Positions 1 through 8,068 of a stretch of 26,324 nucleotides of DNA are shown here, piece by piece (positions within the stretch are counted from its first letter, which is position 1; the number at the start of each line of letters is the position of its first letter). The DNA is from AP-16 sp036395835 (GTDB lineage: Bacteria > Pseudomonadota > Alphaproteobacteria > Rhizobiales > Xanthobacteraceae). The notes under the pieces were generated by a model. That model made no database searches. It saw only the letters and a program-made list of their open reading frames with translations, and was not told the origin of the DNA. Location: the NCBI GenBank assembly GCA_036395835.1, contig DASWCW010000186.1, positions 1 through 26,324 of the forward strand. Direction: 5' to 3'. The translations under genes were made by a program, and so were the position numbers.

Positions 1-5
1 CCAGG

Positions 6-359
6 TCACCTCATTGGCGCGACCGAGGACAAATACTCGCGCACCTTCGCCAGGAGCTGACGCGGGCTGTAAGGCTTGGAGATATAGGCATCGCAACCCG
101 CCGCCCGCGCCTTCTCGGCATCCCCAGCCAATCCGTAGGAGGTAACGGCGATGACCGGGATAGCCCGCAGGGTTACGTCGGCCTTGATCCTGCGCGTCGC
201 CTCGTACCCGTCGAGGCCTGGGAGCTGGATGTCCATGAGAATAAGGTCCGGGCGATGCGCCGCTGCAGCCGCCAGACCCGCCTCGCCGTCCTCGGCTTCG
301 ATGACCTCAAAGTCGGCGTTCGTGAGCAGATCGCGCAGGATCTGCCGGCTGTCCACCAC
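6..359 (-). pseudogene. Response regulator receiver domain, 5'-truncated
   Basis: This is a CheY/DivK-like receiver domain. The phosphoacceptor Asp lies in LILMDIQLPGLDGYE, the conserved Thr in VIAVTSYG and the conserved Lys in AYISKPYSP. Its start is wrong for the family. A receiver normally opens with a hydrophobic strand and an acidic pair (ILVVDDN-type), but here the frame begins at GTG (357-359) directly at VDSRQILRDLL, and an in-frame stop lies just upstream at 372-374. About ten residues, including the Mg-binding acidic pair, are therefore missing, so the domain should not be phosphorylatable. The break coincides with the break of the Ku gene on the other strand. The stop codon is at 6-8, so the 3' end is intact. 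No output domain is present, so it was probably a single-domain regulator. Confidence 0.8.
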
Positions 360-360
360 G

Positions 361-708
361 CTTCGGTATCCCTATGAGGTCCGCAATCATGCGGAATATT
401 TCGAGGACATCCCGGATATCAAGCTGCTGGCCGAGATGAAGGAGCTGGCGGGCCATATCGTCGATACCAAGGCCGGCCATTTCGATCCGGCCGAGTTCAC
501 GGATCATTACGAGAATGCACTGGTCGAGCTGCGAAAGCAGAAGCAAGCCGGCCTGCCAGTAGAGTCGATCAAGGAAGCGCCGCCGCCTAGTCGAGTTATA
601 AATCTGATGGATGCACTGCGTCGGAGCATTGAAGCTGAGAGGATTCCCTCACGTGCTCCCAAGCGACGATTACCGAGCAGAGGAAGACCGGCGCGCAAGG
701 CGGGTTAA
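361..708 (+). pseudogene. ku: Ku protein, C-terminal fragment
   Basis: The frame LRYPYEVRN...EYFEDIPDI, then KAGHFDPAEFTDHYENALVEL, then NLMDALRRSI and a Lys/Arg-rich tail is the C-terminal part of bacterial Ku, the DNA-end-binding protein of non-homologous end joining that recruits LigD. Family members are roughly 260-300 residues; only about 115 are present. Everything 5' of position ~353-361 in this frame reads as antisense of the receiver gene, not as Ku. The beta-barrel that encircles DNA is lost, so the remnant cannot be a working Ku. The C-terminal arm that contacts LigD remains in frame to its natural stop. No ligD is seen in the window. The abrupt head-to-head loss of two 5' ends indicates a rearrangement breakpoint or an assembly join. 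Confidence 0.85.
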
Positions 709-774
709 GGTAAGTCTTGCTGCAGCTTTCGTTGCTGTGTTGCAATTATCCTGGATGCCCAGTGCAACATCTCC

Positions 775-1632
775 CTACTCGCCAAAAGACGCTCGCCAAG
801 TTTCTGGATGGAGGTGAATAGTGGCATTAAGAGGAGGCTTAATCGTGAAAATACGTGGCGATTGTGCAAATAAATGAACCCGATATAGCCGCCACGAGTC
901 CGGACGAGCGCTGGCAACTTCATATTCATTGCGGGTAAGAAAAAATGGTGTCCTCGCAGCACCATTCGTGGTTTTAACTTCAATGAGACGTTCGCAGCCG
1001 CTCGGTTCAAACGACAGAATGTCATAGCCTGCGCCGTCGCCATCCTCCGCTGCTACCCAACGGATTCTCCGGGCAAGGTCAGGGCGCTCCGTTTTTGCGA
1101 GCTTCTCGCGCTCAACTTCGATTACAAACTCTTCACCCGCTTTGCCAAGAGCCCGATTTCGGAAATCGCGCTCTACCGGATCGAACTTCCTGACCAGCCG
1201 CTCCAGCTGCCACGGCCGCTCGGATCTCGGCTTGAGCGTTGGCGGATCAATGAATACTGCTGCATGCCTCAAAAGATGAATAGTAGCCGGCGGAACTCGC
1301 TCGTGCACTACATCACCGTGAGCAGACAGGTAACGATCTATCGCGCCGAAGATCGCTGCTTGATAGTTCCGCTTGGGCTTGTAGCCCTGTATCCACGGGA
1401 ACCCGAGTTCCTCAAGGACCGCCGAAATGTTCTGGTGTTTAAATTCTACCGATCGGTGCGTTCGCCCCATCCGCTCCATCAGTGCTGCGCTGTGGCGAGA
1501 TTTCACGTAGGGGCGCCCCAAGAGCTCTGCATCAAGCATAGCGAAATAATCCGCGATGATGGCGTCCAGCTCATCATCACTCCATGGCCTTCCGAATCCC
1601 GAGCGCGACCAAGTCATGACGACGATGCCCAA
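775..1632 (-). CDS. DUF3883-domain protein, probable PD-(D/E)XK nuclease fold
   Basis: This 285-residue protein has two parts. Residues ~15-120 form a helical N-terminal domain with a conserved-looking stretch (VEFKHQNISAVLEELG). Residues ~155-265 look like DUF3883: GKAGEEFV (~163-170), AGYDILSF with D204, and RLIEVKTTNG with E218 and K220. The spaced D...ExK matches the catalytic layout of restriction-like nucleases, and DUF3883 proteins are common in restriction and defence loci. The substrate is unknown. The start may be ATG at 1630-1632 or the internal ATG at 1615-1617 (residue 6); neither has a strong Shine-Dalgarno site. The gene is divergent from the patatin gene across 147 bp, and both are AT-richer than the right half of the window, which suggests joint acquisition. 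Family call is good; nuclease activity is inference. Confidence 0.75.
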   Translation of the reverse strand: MGIVVMTWSRSGFGRPWSDDELDAIIADYFAMLDAELLGRPYVKSRHSAALMERMGRTHRSVEFKHQNISAVLEELGFPWIQGYKPKRNYQAAIFGAIDRYLSAHGDVVHERVPPATIHLLRHAAVFIDPPTLKPRSERPWQLERLVRKFDPVERDFRNRALGKAGEEFVIEVEREKLAKTERPDLARRIRWVAAEDGDGAGYDILSFEPSGCERLIEVKTTNGAARTPFFLTRNEYEVASARPDSWRLYRVHLFAQSPRIFTIKPPLNATIHLHPETWRASFGE

Positions 1633-1779
1633 ATGAGCCGATTCGTGCTTTCATTCCTGTCATGCGGTTCACCCCCGACGTAGACGAGGAGTGGGGTAGG
1701 AGCCGACAGCCTTGGAGCATATATTGGACGCTCGAGGTTCTCGGGAGTAGGAACTTTCCGCAGCGGGGAGAAACTCCAA
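1633..1779. promoter_or_regulatory. Divergent intergenic region between DUF3883 and patatin genes
   Basis: This 147-bp gap separates two divergent starts and must hold promoters for both. I see no convincing paired -35/-10 boxes. The one clear signal is a Shine-Dalgarno run GGGGAG at 1765-1770, nine bases before the patatin ATG at 1780. Shared control of both genes is plausible from the layout only. Confidence 0.4.
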
Positions 1780-4297
1780 ATGCCCGGAATAAGGCTAAAC
1801 CTAAGCAATCTCCTGCGTCGGTTCACGACAAAGACAACGCAGCCCCTCAAGCTCAGGCATTTCGATGAAATTTTGCCGATTGAGCATAAGGCGATAAACA
1901 AGCGACGCGCGAGCAAGCGCCGCAGTAATGTTCGTTTGTTGGACAGAAAATCATCGCCTGACGAGGACCATGGGTCAGGTGGTGAAGCACCACCGCCGGG
2001 GAATGGACCGGGTGCACCTAGGTCGGAACAGGAAGCTCCTCCACCAACGGGTGGACCCGGTGCACCTATCGATAGCGGGCCACCGCCTGGCGGACCGGAA
2101 CCTCCCGACAGGGCGCGAACACGCCCTAGACCTATCCCCTGTGACGCAATTGGTCTCGCGCTTTCGGGCGGTGGCATCCGGTCAGCATCTTTCTGCTTGG
2201 GCGTGCTGCAGGCTCTCCATAAACGCGGCCTTATCGATTGGATAGATTATCTCTCAACGGTCTCAGGCGGCGGCTACATCGGGTCCTGCTTGACCGCGAG
2301 CATGAGTAAGACGAACGGAGCGTTTCCTTTTGGGACTAGAACGGATGTGCGTGATAGCGCCGCAGTCGGGCACTTGCGGAACTACTCCAACTACCTTCTA
2401 CCCCGGGGCAGGAGCGGGGTCAGGAACCTAGCTGAGGCAGTCGCGGTTATTTCCAGGGGACTCTTAGCCAACGCTTGTCTTGTCCTCGTTGTCACGCTTT
2501 TTTGCGCACTTTTAACACAATGGGCTTTCCCCCGCCGTGGCGACCTGCTGCATGGAAGCTTCATCCCGAGCCTCCTGGGTATCAACGATCTCATCGGTTC
2601 GCGTAATCCGTTCCCTCTAACTTTGTGGCTTATTGGTATCATTGCCGTCGTGCTGCTAACTTGGGCTTTGTTGCGCTCATTGCCGTGGGGCAGACGACAT
2701 GATGACGTTAGCAGTCCAATGCTCGTGGCGGCCCGAGTACTCCTCATCACGATCGTAATTGTTGCGTTTCTTGATCTGCAACCGGTTTTGATAGAGCTTT
2801 TAGCCCGCTTACACGCGGCAGGAGCATATGCGACAACAACTGCGTTTTTTTATCGAGTTGGTTCGATCCTCTCGACTCTGGCCATTGTAATCGCCTTCTT
2901 TGGCAATCAGCTCGGTGAGTTCCTCAAGGTATCGCAGCATTCCGCGACCTGGTCGACAGTGGTCAAGCGAGCATTAGCCCGCTTTACCATCTACCTTGGC
3001 GCGTTGCCACTACCGTTTCTGCTCCTCATAATCTATCTCTACATCACGGCCTGGAGCATCACGGGTATGCAGGATGTGCCAAGTCCGTTTGCTCCCGATA
3101 TGGTCCCACGCGTTTGGTTGATCTACCTGGCCGCGTTTATCGCCTTGTTGGCCCTTACAGTGTGGTTTAAGCCAAATGCCTATTCGCTACATCAATTCTA
3201 TCGAGATCGTCTAAGCAAGGCATTTCTTTTTGATCCGACCAGGACCAGGGGCTTGGACTTCGAGCCTTTGGACAACCTTAAACTTTCCGGAATTGAGGCC
3301 GCTAATGGTCCCTACCACATAATTAATGCTGCACTGAATATCCAAGGTTCTGCCGAAGCCAACCGCCGGGGAAGGAACGCTGACTTTTTTATGTTCACCC
3401 GTGACTTTATCGGGAGCGACCTGACTCTCTTCGCAAGAACACAAGAGACGTTAGTGACCACGACAGACATGGAAGATGTAGATCCGAGATTGGACCTTGC
3501 GACGGCAATGGCAATTTCGGGCGCAGCCGCATCGTCTAGTATGGGCTCCAACACAGTCAAGTCATTATCGCCCACCCTAGCGCTTCTGAACATCCGTCTT
3601 GGTTATTGGCTACGAAACCCGCGCGATCTTGCGAGAACGGCGAGCCGAGTTTCGGAACACGTAAAGTTTAGACTACTCGGCAAGTTCTACTTGCTCCTGG
3701 AAATGTTCAATCTGCTCGATGAGGATAGCTACAATATTTACCTCACGGATGGGGGGCATATTGAGAGTCTCGGTATGTATGAGCTTCTCAAGCGGGGTTG
3801 TCAGCTCATTATCGCAGTCGATGCTGAAACAGATCCTGCCATGTCGTTTTCCGCATTCGTGAGGCTGCAACGGTACGCGCGCATCGATCTAGCTAGGCGT
3901 GCGGATTCAGCTTCCGTGGCGGGACATCGCAAGAATGACGCACCGCGTGACCGAGAGCTTCGAGTCCGAAGAACGGGCTTTCCCAACGCGTAAAACTGGC
4001 CCGCACTGCGCGGTTGGCCGCATCCTTTATCCAGAGGGGCCGGATGGAGTTTTGTTATATATCAAATCATCGCTCACCGGGGATGAGGATGATTACATAT
4101 TAGACTACAAGGATCGAAATCCGCGGTTCCCGCACGAGACTACAAACGACCAGTTCTTCACAGAGGAGCAGTTCGAGGTATACCGCGCGCTCGGCTTCCA
4201 CGCGGCTGATGGCTTTTTTGGCGGCCATAAGTTTGCAGCCGCATGGCCGAGTTCCCAAGAAGCGATGATGGCGATCCGTGCACTTGTACCAGCCTAA
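1780..4297 (+). pseudogene. Membrane patatin-like phospholipase, frameshifted near 3' end
   Basis: As read, translation runs 1780-3993 (737 residues). Visible parts: a basic N-terminus; a Pro/Gly-rich linker (~68-110); the patatin oxyanion loop LALSGGGIRSA (~127-136); the nucleophile elbow STVSGGGYIG, probable Ser162; about six hydrophobic helices (~215-465); and the catalytic Asp in YLTDGGHIESLG (D657). From codon ~704 the protein stops making family sense. The sense-making continuation (GVRIQLPW..., then HCAVGRILYPEGPDG and QFFTEEQFEVYRALGFH) lies in another frame, ending at 4297. The cause is a tandem CTAGCTAG at 3889-3896; removing one copy restores one frame of about 837 residues. Patatins hydrolyse lipid acyl esters, here presumably at the membrane. 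The catalytic dyad precedes the lesion, so a truncated enzyme could retain activity. The start is supported by GGGGAG nine bases upstream. Confidence 0.8.
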
Positions 4298-4802
4298 ACG
4301 CCGGGAACATACGTGTGGTGCGGCCTTTCCCCATTTGCCGATGGTACATTCAGGTGGTATCAAAGCCTTGGCAGGCAGGCTAAATTGTTGAGGAAATATC
4401 GTGGCTTGATCGGCCGGGTGGCGCCTCCTGTCGGGCGCGCCATTTTTGCTTCTACATCAATCAGTGACGTGCCTGGATGCTCACGTGCCAATCATGCTCC
4501 GGCTACTGGTCGCGTGTCTGTCGCGTTCTTGACGACCTCTTCTCCTACCATCCCCGGCGCCGGTGCGGTCGATCCAAATAGCAGACTCTTGCGCTTAACT
4601 GATCAGGAGCGGCTGATGCGCTTCTGTTCCTCTCATCTTCTAAGCAGTTGAAAACGGCGGCCGCGTGCGGCGGTTCATCACTGAGAGGACGTCTCAATCC
4701 CTGTATGCAACGCAGCGTCCAATGGCTCCACATGAGGACGACAGCCGCAAAGCCAGCGGCAACAGTGCGCCACGCCTCTGCCGTCACCGGCCCATACCGG
4801 CA
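4298..4802. other. Non-coding gap after the patatin gene
   Basis: I find no supported gene here. The open frames on both strands lack family-like sequence and good ribosome sites. The only structured item is a weak hairpin followed by T residues at 4420-4447, listed separately. Confidence 0.5.
4420..4447 (+). terminator. Weak candidate terminator
   Basis: GGCGC (4420-4424) can pair with GCGCC (4437-4441) and is followed closely by ATTTTT. The 5-bp stem and 12-base loop make it marginal. Its place about 120 bp after the restored patatin stop would suit a terminator for that gene. Confidence 0.25.
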
Positions 4803-5153
4803 TCATAGGCCGGCAACAGCCAAGCCGACCACTATCGTCAACATGGCCCAACCGAAGCTTCGCCCGCGCATTGCCCAGGCATTAGCAATAGCACCAAAGC
4901 CGTAGATAACAACGGCTACGCCGACGATCCAATGTCGGGCCATCTGCGAACCCAGCCATGGAGCAACGATCAGCAGGACGGCGACACCAGCCCACGCCAC
5001 CGCGCTGCAGTGCCAGACAAGCTGGATTAGCCGCCTCAGTCGCTCCGGCTCGATCCGGACGCGCGCAAACACCCGCGTCTCGCCGAGCAACCCGTGCAAG
5101 AAGGCCGCCGCTAAGCCCAGTGTCCCAGACGCGTAGAGCAACACGTCGCGCAT
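4803..5153 (-). CDS. Small integral membrane protein of unknown function
   Basis: This 116-residue protein has four likely hydrophobic helices (starting LLYASGTLGLAAAFLHG, and around residues 45-65, 70-90 and 97-115). A short charged loop (RVRIEPERLRRLI) follows the first. I chose the ATG at 5151-5153 because AGGA lies about ten bases upstream and the first helix starts straight after it; the longer open frame upstream is arginine-rich noise. I recognise a general type of conserved hypothetical protein seen in Bradyrhizobium-like genomes but cannot assign a function. It lies downstream of, and on the same strand as, the epimerase group, about 180 bp away, so it may not share a transcript. Confidence 0.7.
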   Translation of the reverse strand: MRDVLLYASGTLGLAAAFLHGLLGETRVFARVRIEPERLRRLIQLVWHCSAVAWAGVAVLLIVAPWLGSQMARHWIVGVAVVIYGFGAIANAWAMRGRSFGWAMLTIVVGLAVAGL

Positions 5154-5282
5154 TGGGGATGTCCTGTTCTTTGTTGAAAAGTGGCGAAGTCGTCGCTGCG
5201 ATCGGCGTCTCGCACAAGTAGGCGACGACAGAGCTGCAGGCCACCACGGGGCACTTGCGTTTTGTTTTCCATGCATCGCTTA

Positions 5283-5365
5283 CGCTGGAGCCCTGATGAC
5301 AATGTGCAGTTCGTACATGGACAAGATGATTGTCACGGGGGCGGCGGCAGCGACTCCGATGCCGC
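5283..5365 (-). pseudogene. Relic of the 3' end of a cytochrome b-like membrane gene
   Basis: Read leftward, this stretch encodes GIGVAAAAPVTIILSMYELHI before a stop at 5280-5282. It resembles the C-terminus of the gene at 6839-7921 (MIGLGAAVAATIILSMCGLHI). At the DNA level 5301-5333 and 6860-6892 agree in 28 of 33 bases by eye. No upstream part of that gene is visible here, because the epimerase frame takes over from 5333. It is best read as the surviving tail of a second, diverged copy, cut off by the epimerase gene's arrival or by deletion. Confidence 0.65.
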
Positions 5366-6337
5366 TGCCAAACTCTGCATCGGAGGAGTTTGCGAATCCA
5401 AATCGGCTGTCGCCGCGCGGATGCCGTCTCGGTAGCTGGGCATGGTCGGGGTCCAGCCGAGCTCGCGGGTGGCTTTGGCGTGTGAAACGCGCATAGAGGT
5501 GTCCATCACGAGTGCGGCCACGTACGGTGCGACCAGGCGGATCACTAGGCCGGGAACCGTGAGCGGACGCGGCGTGCCATTGGCCTCCGCCAGTGCCGTG
5601 ACGAACGACCGCCAGGTCACCGGTTCGTCGTCGACGATGTTGTACGCCTGACCGGCCCTCCCCCGCTCCAGCGCCGCCATAGTCGCCGCCGCAGCATCGC
5701 GGACATGGATCCAGCAGGCTGTGCCGCCTTCGCCGGGCGGCAGGAACAGGCGTCGCTTGCGCAGCAAGTCGACGAACAGATCGCTGAAGGTGCCGGGACC
5801 ATAGAAGATGCCGTAGCGCAGCGCTATTCCATCGATTCCATCGGTGTTGAGGGTCTGCTCCTCGGTTGAAAGCAGCCCAGCCACGACCGGGTCGACGAGA
5901 CTGCCTCGGCTCTTGCCGAACGGGTCTTCTTCGGTGAGCATCCTGGCGCGATGGTCGACATAGCCGTAGCCGAGCACAAGGGACTGGGTCAGGAAACGCC
6001 GGGCACCCAGCAAACGGGCGGCGGCTAGAAGATTCCCGGTGCCCTTGATGCGGAGCGCCGTCGTCGGGTCGTTGCGCAGCCGCCGCTCCGTTAATTTCGC
6101 ATTCTTGAGCGCGGTCGCCTGGTGGATGACCGCGTCCGCCCGCTTGCCCTCGATCGCCCGCAGGAGGCCGTCTCGGTCCATCGCATCGGCGCGAATCGGC
6201 TCGGCGCCCAGCCTGGTCAGTTCGTGACTGCCGGCCTGACTGCGCGATAGGCCCATGACCTCGCGTCCGGCGCCCAGCAGGGCCCGGACGAGCGGACGGC
6301 CGATTGCGCCGGTCGCGCCTGCTACCAAGACTCTCAC
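5333..6337 (-). CDS. NAD(P)-dependent epimerase/dehydratase (extended SDR-like)
   Basis: This 334-residue Rossmann protein opens with MRVLVAGATGAIGRPL, the GxxGxxG dinucleotide site. It continues with DAVIHQATAL after the third strand and has a KGTGNLLAAARLLGARRFL helix-strand typical of NAD-dependent epimerases. A clear YxxxK is not obvious: Y-containing LGYGYVDHRARM stands where it would be expected, so this may be an atypical SDR. The substrate is unknown; nucleotide-sugar or flavonoid-type ketones are both possible. The start overlaps the stop of the upstream membrane gene by four bases (6334-6337), implying translational coupling. Its final residues run into the relic described at 5283-5365. 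Confidence 0.8.
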   Translation of the reverse strand: MRVLVAGATGAIGRPLVRALLGAGREVMGLSRSQAGSHELTRLGAEPIRADAMDRDGLLRAIEGKRADAVIHQATALKNAKLTERRLRNDPTTALRIKGTGNLLAAARLLGARRFLTQSLVLGYGYVDHRARMLTEEDPFGKSRGSLVDPVVAGLLSTEEQTLNTDGIDGIALRYGIFYGPGTFSDLFVDLLRKRRLFLPPGEGGTACWIHVRDAAAATMAALERGRAGQAYNIVDDEPVTWRSFVTALAEANGTPRPLTVPGLVIRLVAPYVAALVMDTSMRVSHAKATRELGWTPTMPSYRDGIRAATADLDSQTPPMQSLAAASESLPPPP

Positions 6338-6774
6338 GGCGCCGCTCCATGCCGTTTCCCTGCCGCGGGCCGACGAATATCGCGAAGGCGGAGGACCAGG
6401 GCGGCGGCGACAAGCAGGGACAGCGCGGCGAGGAGGTAAGCGTCGCTGTCATGGCCGCCGAGGTGCCGGTCGTAAGCGTGGTTTACCGCATGCAGGATGT
6501 TGGTTGTCAGCAAAGCGGTCAGCGCGACGGCGCGCGCATCCCTGCAGACCATGGCGACCAGCAGCGCGACACCGATGCCGATCTGGAATACGCCAAGATC
6601 GTGCAGGAAATGCTCATGGTAGGAAAAGGCCACGGCCTGCGCGAACGAGAGTGGCGCCAGCCACGCCCAGATACCGGCACCAAGCATCCCGAGCCCCGCA
6701 ACGATCATGATGATCGCCACGTAGCCCTCGCCGAGCCGGCTGTTCGGCACGAAACCCGTGCGGTTGGTCATCAT
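6334..6774 (-). CDS. Four-helix membrane protein of unknown function, operonic with epimerase
   Basis: This 146-residue protein has four hydrophobic segments (~18-40, ~60-80, ~85-100, ~113-130). HEHFLHDLG sits between the first two, and NILHAVNHAYDRHLGGHD, a His/Asp-rich loop, sits before the last. The two ATG codons at 6769-6774 are preceded by GAGGAG at good spacing, so 6774 is the likely start. It overlaps the epimerase start by four bases. The His clusters could bind metal or haem, but I see nothing decisive. It may belong to the broad group of small conserved membrane proteins annotated with DUFs such as DUF4345; I am not certain. Confidence 0.75.
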   Translation of the reverse strand: MMTNRTGFVPNSRLGEGYVAIIMIVAGLGMLGAGIWAWLAPLSFAQAVAFSYHEHFLHDLGVFQIGIGVALLVAMVCRDARAVALTALLTTNILHAVNHAYDRHLGGHDSDAYLLAALSLLVAAALVLRLRDIRRPAAGKRHGAAP

Positions 6775-6838
6775 GCCCGCTCCTCTGTGCGGGGTCGCTG
6801 CGACCGATTGAACAAGACATCAGCTGCGATCCGGATTC

Positions 6839-7921
6839 TCACGCTGTCGATTGCGGACGAATGTGCAGTCCGCACATTGACAAAATGATCGTGGCGGCAA
6901 CGGCGGCGCCGAGTCCGATCATCGACCAGGCAAACCTGTTTGCCGCCGAAATCGAAATGCCATGCGACAGGAGCACTCTGAGCCCACAGGCGAGGTGAAC
7001 GAACAGCGCCCACACTGCCAGCGAATAATGCGGAATGAGCCTGACGTTCCACGCGTCATAGAGCAGGCCGGTCGGCGCGCCGGACGCGAAAAGAAAATCG
7101 GTGTCGACTTTCATTACCATGCGTCCCAGCACGAACACGGCAATCAAATGTGAGACGATAAAGACGGCCAGGTATATTCCGGCCGCGGTCTGCATCGTTC
7201 CGAATAAATCAGCCTCGATACGCATGCGCGCTCGCCACAATGCAACTCCGCTTGCAATCTGAAAGGTGACGAGAGCGAGCAGGAGCGGCTGGACGATGTC
7301 GGTGCGATAGACGTGCCGAAGCACGCGCATCACTGTCTTATGCCCGTCAATGCTCCAGATCGCCGTCAGGTGGTTGGCGATGTGCGGCACCAGGAAGATG
7401 AGCAAAATGGCAGCGGCCGAAATCCCGTGAGCGGTCCGAAGCGCCGGCGCGCGCGGATGCCGAGACTGGTTCTCCGTTATGTCGGTCGTCCGAGAGGACC
7501 TCGATGTCAGAATCGCGGCGGGTATCCAGATGAGCCCCCACAAGACGTAATCGCCATTGGCAATACCTGCCATATAGAAACCGACGCCAATCATCGTGAA
7601 CAGCGGTGGGCTGGCCACCGCGAGATGAGCCGTGATCCGCGGTCCGCGCGAAGATTGATTGGCGTCCCGCCCCAAATGGTATGCAACGATGAAGGCGAGA
7701 ACGGGAATGCCATAGGTGAGCAACAGGGATATGCCGACCGCGCAGGCGCCCAACAGCCTCTCGCCTGTTTCCACGGCGTCACGAACGCGGCCGAAGCTGA
7801 GATGGAGCGCAAAGAGCGCTGCGGGGTAAACCAGCGCGGCGATGGGCGGGGCCGCGCACATAAACTTGCGCCAACGCGACCGACGCAGTTCGTCGAATGG
7901 AATGGCGGTGACGAGAACCAT
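6839..7921 (-). CDS. Multi-helix cytochrome b-like membrane protein, unknown function
   Basis: This 360-residue protein has about nine hydrophobic segments. The C-terminal half carries spaced histidines inside or beside helices: FLVPHIANHLTAIW, DGHKTVMRVLRHVYR, FIVSHLIAVFVLG, IPHYSLAVWALFVHLACG. This pattern recalls the fold of succinate dehydrogenase/fumarate reductase cytochrome b subunits, so haem binding is possible but unproven. I set the start at ATG 7919-7921 because GAGGAG lies six bases upstream; the longer open frame adds 37 arginine-rich residues. It is divergent from the MocR regulator gene and probably under its control. Its 3' end is duplicated as a relic at 5283-5365. Confidence 0.7.
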   Translation of the reverse strand: MVLVTAIPFDELRRSRWRKFMCAAPPIAALVYPAALFALHLSFGRVRDAVETGERLLGACAVGISLLLTYGIPVLAFIVAYHLGRDANQSSRGPRITAHLAVASPPLFTMIGVGFYMAGIANGDYVLWGLIWIPAAILTSRSSRTTDITENQSRHPRAPALRTAHGISAAAILLIFLVPHIANHLTAIWSIDGHKTVMRVLRHVYRTDIVQPLLLALVTFQIASGVALWRARMRIEADLFGTMQTAAGIYLAVFIVSHLIAVFVLGRMVMKVDTDFLFASGAPTGLLYDAWNVRLIPHYSLAVWALFVHLACGLRVLLSHGISISAANRFAWSMIGLGAAVAATIILSMCGLHIRPQSTA

Positions 7922-8024
7922 GCGGGACTCCTCGATCTCGGCGGAATCGTGCCGGCTCGTGCGGGAACCCGGTCGGCGGGCACGCGTATTGATTAAGAAA
8001 CTAGGGAAGATTGGCCTTCGTGCC

Positions 8025-8058
8025 TGGGCCATTTTTGAATTTTTTCGTGGTCCATTTT
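8025..8058 (-). promoter_or_regulatory. Candidate MocR operator: two 11-bp direct repeats
   Basis: On the minus strand AAAATGGACCA (8048-8058) and AAAATGGCCCA (8025-8035) match in 10 of 11 bases, with starts 23 bp apart, about two helical turns. They lie between the divergent MocR gene and the membrane gene. GntR/MocR regulators of the PdxR and TauR type are known to bind direct repeats with a TGGACC-like core, so autoregulation and control of 6839-7921 is a fair inference. Confidence 0.6.
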
Positions 8059-8068
8059 GGACGCTGCC

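Noticed and set aside
3889..3896. Programmed ribosomal frameshift as explanation of the patatin break
   Set aside because: No slippery heptamer or following stem is evident, and an exact CTAG duplication explains the shift more simply.
4545..4787. 80-codon minus-strand frame with a hydrophobic first third, just after the small membrane gene
   Set aside because: No family resemblance beyond one hydrophobic stretch, GTG start without a ribosome site, and a basic, disordered remainder.
5280..6452. 390-codon minus-strand frame overlapping the epimerase
   Set aside because: Out-of-frame shadow of the epimerase for most of its length; only its last ~25 codons are meaningful, reported as the relic tail.
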